Origin: an uncultured Ruminococcus sp.
GTDB lineage: Bacteria; Bacillota; Clostridia; Oscillospirales; CAG-272
Reading direction: 5' to 3'
Assembly: GCA_902797495.1 (NCBI GenBank)
Contig: CADBTH010000203.1
Span: forward strand, 1-9,736
DNA length: 9,736 nt
Shown here: positions 6,823-9,736 of the stretch, piece by piece
Numbering within the stretch: position 1 is the stretch's first letter
How the letters are laid out: every line of letters begins with the position of its first letter
Notes under the pieces: model-generated
What the model saw: the letters and a program-made list of their open reading frames with translations, nothing else
Database searches by the model: none
Told to the model about the DNA's origin: nothing
Program-made: the position numbers and the translations under genes

Positions 6823-6836
6823 CGTTTCGCGAATCG
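6823..6836. promoter_or_regulatory. 14-bp imperfect dyad between the divergent promoters
   Basis: CGTTTCGCGAATCG is symmetrical except for one pair, with TTCGCGAA (6826-6833) as perfect core. It sits just upstream of the XRE -35 box. A second, 11-bp palindrome GGATACTATCC is at 6866-6876. Either could be an operator for the divergent pair. Apart from these dyads nothing is recognised in 6819-6951. Confidence 0.3.
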
Positions 6837-6951
6837 GACTTAAAGGAAGTTATCAGTGGAACGAAGGATACTATCCGTTATTCTTCCGCTTATAATATGT
6901 TCCAACCTGACGAATATTCCGCCCGGTCAGATCACTCGTCTTCACTTTTCA

Positions 6952-6980
6952 TTGACAACCGTTTACAAATATGGTAAAAT
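6952..6980 (+). promoter_or_regulatory. Near-consensus promoter of the secreted hydrolase gene
   Basis: TTGACA (6952-6957) is a perfect -35 box, followed after 17 bp by TAAAAT (6975-6980), with TGG at 6972-6974 forming an extended -10. Transcription would start near 6987, 31 bases before the ATG at 7018. The in-frame ATG at 6856 lies upstream of the promoter and is thus not the start. Such a strong promoter suggests high expression unless a repressor holds it. Confidence 0.88.
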
Positions 6981-7017
6981 ACTTTTAATATACATTCTAT
7001 TTGGATCAAGGTGGAAT

Positions 7018-9333
7018 ATGAGAACGATCAACAGAAAAAACGCTTCATTCAGGAAACGTATTCCTGCAGCTCTTATAGCATTGCTATTGATATTCCAAAT
7101 CGTCGTTCCGAGTCTGCTTGTGTCCACGTCCGCGGCTTACAACGCCGTCATGACGGCGGAACAGTTCATCAGCGCCCTGCAGACGGCGCTCTCGAGAAAC
7201 ACCGTTTACAAAAACAAGTACCCTTATAATCTCGGTTACTACGACGGGAGCAAGATCTCCTGGGACTGCTGGAACCTCGGAAAGAGCATAATCTGGACGA
7301 AGGGCGCCATAGTCAACAATTACACCGTCGGCAACTATGCTAAAAAGGATTCTTACTCGGGACTCGGAGACTGGGACGGTCTGACGATCATCAAGAAAGC
7401 GCCTAACTGCAACGGCGATTTCTCCGCCCTGATCCCCGGAGAATGGCTCTATATGTCGGGTCACACCGGATATTACATAGGCAACGGACAGGTCATCGAG
7501 TGCACCGCGGGATGGGGCACTTACAAAGTCGTTCAGTCTCAGATCAGCACGACCGGCGTCAGAAGCCGCAACGGTGTGAAGGCGGGCTCGTGGACTCTTC
7601 ACGGCATGGTGCCGTGGATCGATTATTCCGGCGTTCTGAACTCCGGTATAAACACGAACGACCTCACGTTCGATTCGAGCGAGTATCAGCAGACGATCGC
7701 GGCGGCAAATAACGCGACGGCGACGCTGACCGGAGACGGTCTTCAGATTCTTTCAACGACGACGGTCGATCCGTTCGTCGAGCTGAGGAACATCCATTTT
7801 TCAGCGGATACGTATAAATATCTGACGTTCACGGCTAAGACTACCTATGCCGGCAGCGGAACTCAGAAGGTGGCGTTCTATTTGTCCGCGGGAGCGACGA
7901 ATTATTCGACCGAGCAGTGCAAGGTCATGATCGATCTTCCCGCGAGCGGAGAGCCTGAAACGGTCGTCGTCGACCTGTCCTCGCTTCCTCTGTGGACGGG
8001 CGGCGTCAACATCATCCGCATCGACCCGTTCAACGACGTGGCGGGAGCCGTCGTCGGTGAAGGGATAGTCGTGCGCAGGATGACGTTCAGCAAAACTCTT
8101 GCGGAAGCGCAGGCGTGCGTTCCCGCGCAGATGATCAGGACGAACGACCTGACCTTCGATTCGAGCCTTTATGAAAACGCGCTCGCCGAGACTCACAATG
8201 CAAATATGTCTCTTACGGCGGACGGCCTTCTGATAACGGCGACGGGCGTATCAGACCCGTACGTTCACCTTAAAAACATACGCTTCTCGGCGGACACGTA
8301 CAAGTATCTCGCGTTCACGGCGAAGACGAACTACGTCGGGAACGGGACTCAGAAGGTAGCGTTCTATCTCTCCGCGGGAGACACGACGTACGCTACCGAG
8401 CAGTGCAAGGTGGTCGTCGATCTGCCCGAGAGCGGGAATCCTGAGACCATCGTCGTCGATCTGTCCGCTCTTCCTCTCTGGACAGGCGACGTCAATATGA
8501 TCCGAATCGACCCGTTCAACGACGTTGCGGGAGCCGTCGTCGGAGAGGGTATCGTCGTGCGCAGGATGACATTCTGCCGCACTCTTGACGAGGCGCAGTC
8601 CTACCTTCCCGTGACTCCCGGCGCGAACGCTTTCTACACCGTGACTGCGAGCGTGCTGAACGTACGGAGCGCGGATAACACTTCGAGCGCGATACTGACC
8701 GGGGCTCCGAGGGGCGCCGAGGTAGCGGTGGTCGGCTTCAACTCCGACTATTCCTGGGCTCAGGTGATCTACGGAAACGTGCGCGGATGGTGCAGTATGC
8801 AATACCTCGTTCATAAGGAAGACTTCGGCGCGCTTACCGTCAACTACGATCTGAACGGAGTCGAAGCCGATCCCGTCAGCGCGTCCGTTCTCGATCCCTT
8901 CGATACCGTGACGGCAGGCGGAGAGGGACTGTATTCGGAGCGTTACGAATTCCTCGGATGGACGCTCTCGCGCGCGTCCGACGGCAAGTCGCTCTGCGCG
9001 GACGGAACGTGGAACGCGTCTTGCGCGGACAACAGGCTCTTTATGCCGGGAGACACGCTTGAGCTCGGCTTTGCAAATCTCAACCGGGCTGTGACGGACG
9101 ACACCTATACCTTCACGGCGCAGTGGAGGGAGATCGTGATCGAGACCGCAGTTCCGGGCGACGTAAACGGCGACGGCGTCGTCAACATGAGAGACCTGAA
9201 TATGATCAAGCAGTACGTTGCGTCGTCGATCACGATCGACGAGATCGTCGCGATAAACACGGATATTGACGGCGACGGCGTTATCAATTACGTCGATATG
9301 AGGCTTCTGAAGAGCATGATCGCCGGAGCGTGA
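7018..9333 (+). CDS. Secreted NlpC/P60-like cell-wall hydrolase with duplicated module, SH3b, InlB-like repeat and dockerin
   Basis: The 771-residue protein begins with a Sec signal peptide: basic MRTINRKNASFRKR, a hydrophobic core at 15-35, likely cleavage near TSA-A/Y41. Residues about 45-205 match NlpC/P60-like peptidases of endolysin type: likely nucleophile Cys84 (ISWDCWNLGKSI), His149 (SGHTGYYIG) and Glu161 (VIECTAGW). Such enzymes cut peptidoglycan stem peptides. Residues 214-370 and 376-532 are two copies of an unrecognised, probably beta-sandwich module. Residues about 540-598 are an SH3b domain (LNVRS, GWCSMQYL), about 605-703 an InlB-type repeat (VNYDLNG, FLGWT, FTAQW). Residues 712-770 are a type I dockerin with two calcium loops (Asp715-Asp726, Asp749-Asp760). 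Start 7018 has AAGGTGG just upstream and fits promoter and signal peptide. Secretion and dockerin attachment to a cohesin are likely; substrate specificity is unknown. Confidence 0.9.
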   Translation: MRTINRKNASFRKRIPAALIALLLIFQIVVPSLLVSTSAAYNAVMTAEQFISALQTALSRNTVYKNKYPYNLGYYDGSKISWDCWNLGKSIIWTKGAIVNNYTVGNYAKKDSYSGLGDWDGLTIIKKAPNCNGDFSALIPGEWLYMSGHTGYYIGNGQVIECTAGWGTYKVVQSQISTTGVRSRNGVKAGSWTLHGMVPWIDYSGVLNSGINTNDLTFDSSEYQQTIAAANNATATLTGDGLQILSTTTVDPFVELRNIHFSADTYKYLTFTAKTTYAGSGTQKVAFYLSAGATNYSTEQCKVMIDLPASGEPETVVVDLSSLPLWTGGVNIIRIDPFNDVAGAVVGEGIVVRRMTFSKTLAEAQACVPAQMIRTNDLTFDSSLYENALAETHNANMSLTADGLLITATGVSDPYVHLKNIRFSADTYKYLAFTAKTNYVGNGTQKVAFYLSAGDTTYATEQCKVVVDLPESGNPETIVVDLSALPLWTGDVNMIRIDPFNDVAGAVVGEGIVVRRMTFCRTLDEAQSYLPVTPGANAFYTVTASVLNVRSADNTSSAILTGAPRGAEVAVVGFNSDYSWAQVIYGNVRGWCSMQYLVHKEDFGALTVNYDLNGVEADPVSASVLDPFDTVTAGGEGLYSERYEFLGWTLSRASDGKSLCADGTWNASCADNRLFMPGDTLELGFANLNRAVTDDTYTFTAQWREIVIETAVPGDVNGDGVVNMRDLNMIKQYVASSITIDEIVAINTDIDGDGVINYVDMRLLKSMIAGA
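7657..8613 (+). repeat. Tandem 486-bp coding repeat (two 162-residue modules)
   Basis: The two copies begin at NDLTFDSS (residues 214 and 376) and align without gaps at a period of exactly 162 residues. Conservation is uneven: the first 45 residues are well diverged, while residues 334-357 and 496-519 are identical over 24 positions, and most bases there agree too. Shared landmarks are RFSADTYKYL or HFSADTYKYL, GTQKVAFYLSAG, TEQCKV and LPLWTG. The pattern of alternating strands suggests a beta-sandwich binding module; no known family was recognised. Confidence 0.9.
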
Positions 9334-9340
9334 TATAATG

Positions 9341-9370
9341 AAAAAGGACTTGCGATGGCAAGTCCTTTTT
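9341..9370 (+). terminator. Rho-independent terminator after the hydrolase gene
   Basis: AAAAAGGACTTGC (9341-9353) pairs perfectly with 9358-9370 around a GATG loop; the 3' arm ends in TTTTT. It begins seven bases after the stop codon. The A run on the 5' arm makes it usable from the other strand too. Confidence 0.9.
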
Positions 9371-9596
9371 CAAATGATGCCGCCGCCTCCGGCGGCTGAT
9401 GATGTATCTCCCCCTCACCCCACGAACCGAGACGAGCTCGATTCGCCGGGGACCCCGAGGTGCCGAAATGATGCTGCGTCACTTCGTGCCTCAATGATGC
9501 GATGTTTGCCCTCACGTGCCGCAGGCACACATCATTGCCGCAGGCAACATCATGTGCGAAGCATGCATCATTTGCCCGACAGGGCAAACATCATTC
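9371..9596. repeat. Array of short hairpins spaced by ATGAT/ATCAT
   Basis: This gene-free stretch is a chain of small stem-loops separated by ATGATG in the left part and ATCAT in the right. Stems: GCCGCCG (9379-9396), GTGCC-GCA-GGCAC (9516-9528), TTGCC-GCA-GGCAA (9535-9547), a decayed TGC-GAA-GCA (9555-9563) and TTTGCCC-GACA-GGGCAAA (9571-9588). In addition GATGTTTGCCCT (9501-9512) is the exact reverse complement of 9581-9592, so the right part can fold as one multibranch structure. A C-rich segment (9407-9460) carries CGAGCTCG and a core resembling 5412-5430. It resembles multi-hairpin intergenic repeats I recall from gut Clostridia, but copy number cannot be tested here. Confidence 0.65.
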
Positions 9597-9633
9597 AAAA
9601 ACGCCTCATTTGTTAGACAAATGAGGCGTTTTT
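9597..9633. terminator. Strong bidirectional terminator closing the hairpin array
   Basis: AAAAACGCCTCATTTGT (9597-9613) pairs perfectly with 9617-9633 around TAG, a 17-bp stem with A5 and T5 ends, so it can terminate in both directions. On the minus strand it would serve a gene entering from the right edge. Confidence 0.85.
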
Positions 9634-9684
9634 GTTGTGAAAGAGCGCGTAAAAGTGTACCGGTGAAACCCGGCATCCGGGTAT

Positions 9685-9736
9685 CTATGCATTCTGAAGC
9701 TCATGCTCCAGCACATCTGCATAAAGCTGTACAACC
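9685..9736 (-). CDS. Possible C-terminal fragment of an unidentified gene
   Basis: On the minus strand one frame from the right edge reads VVQLYADVLEHELQNA and stops with TAG (9687-9685). A small dyad (ACCCGG-CAT-CCGGGT, 9668-9682) and the bidirectional terminator at 9597-9633 follow in the right order. Sixteen open codons are weak evidence, and another minus frame stays open longer, to about 9604. The protein is not recognised. Otherwise 9634-9684 shows nothing clear. Confidence 0.25.
   Translation of the reverse strand, partial: VVQLYADVLEHELQNA

Noticed and set aside
6891..6896. TATAAT as a second plus-strand promoter for the hydrolase
   Set aside because: The expected -35 position (about 6868-6873) has no match to TTGACA, whereas 6952-6980 is nearly perfect.
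6856..7017. Upstream extension of the hydrolase by 54 residues from ATG 6856
   Set aside because: The -35 and -10 boxes at 6952-6980 lie within it, and the signal peptide and ribosome site fit ATG 7018.
9334..9339. TATAAT right after the hydrolase stop codon as a -10 box
   Set aside because: No -35-like hexamer lies 16-18 bp upstream, and a terminator begins two bases later.
9371..9596. CRISPR array
   Set aside because: The repeats are very short (ATCAT-type spacers and differing small stems), irregularly spaced, with no constant 24-37-bp repeat and no cas genes nearby.
9338..9616. Plus-strand frame beginning MKKDLRWQVLF
   Set aside because: It reads straight through a terminator and the hairpin array; its sequence is only the translation of the palindromes.

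Overview
The window looks like chromosomal DNA of a fermentative, anaerobic Firmicute of the class Clostridia, probably an uncultured gut or rumen member near Oscillospiraceae/Christensenellales. The signs are a Gly-Gly-rich Shine-Dalgarno before most genes, near-consensus sigma-A promoters, many intrinsic terminators, a fused aldehyde/alcohol dehydrogenase (AdhE), and a secreted protein ending in a type I dockerin. The taxon is an inference. No rRNA, tRNA, CRISPR array, complete insertion sequence or origin was seen.

Layout. (1) 2-610 (+): the 3' end of a ribosomal protein S1-like gene with an acidic Ala/Glu tail, closed by a strong terminator at 632-660. (2) 709-1705 (+): a LysR-type regulator with its own consensus promoter and terminator. 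(3) 1721-5335 (+): a perfect 11-bp inverted repeat, a likely extended -10 promoter, then adhE and a small APH/choline-kinase-like phosphotransferase, probably one operon ending at a 16-bp-stem terminator. (4) 5366-5520: a gene-free cluster of hairpins. (5) 5548-6726 (-): an XRE-family HTH regulator with a helical-repeat C-terminus. (6) 7018-9333 (+), divergent from the regulator: a 771-residue secreted protein with signal peptide, NlpC/P60-like peptidase domain, two copies of an unrecognised 162-residue module, SH3b, InlB-like repeat and dockerin. (7) 9341-9633: terminator, array of small hairpins spaced by ATCAT/ATGAT, second terminator. (8) 9685-9736 (-): a possible C-terminal scrap of a further gene.

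How the parts may work together. The LysR gene lies directly upstream of adhE in the same orientation, and the inverted repeat is centred about 61 bp before the inferred adhE start of transcription, where LysR activators usually bind. AdhE reduces acetyl-CoA to ethanol and regenerates NAD+. The XRE regulator and the secreted hydrolase share a 291-bp divergent promoter region with several dyads, so the regulator may control the hydrolase. The hydrolase probably cuts peptidoglycan stem peptides outside the cell and docks by its C-terminus to a cohesin-bearing scaffold.

Most notable: an internal Shine-Dalgarno plus in-frame ATG exactly at the adhE domain boundary; the endolysin-like peptidase joined to a dockerin; the ungapped duplicated module; the well-placed palindrome before adhE; and two hairpin-rich elements sharing a related core on either side of the XRE/hydrolase block.
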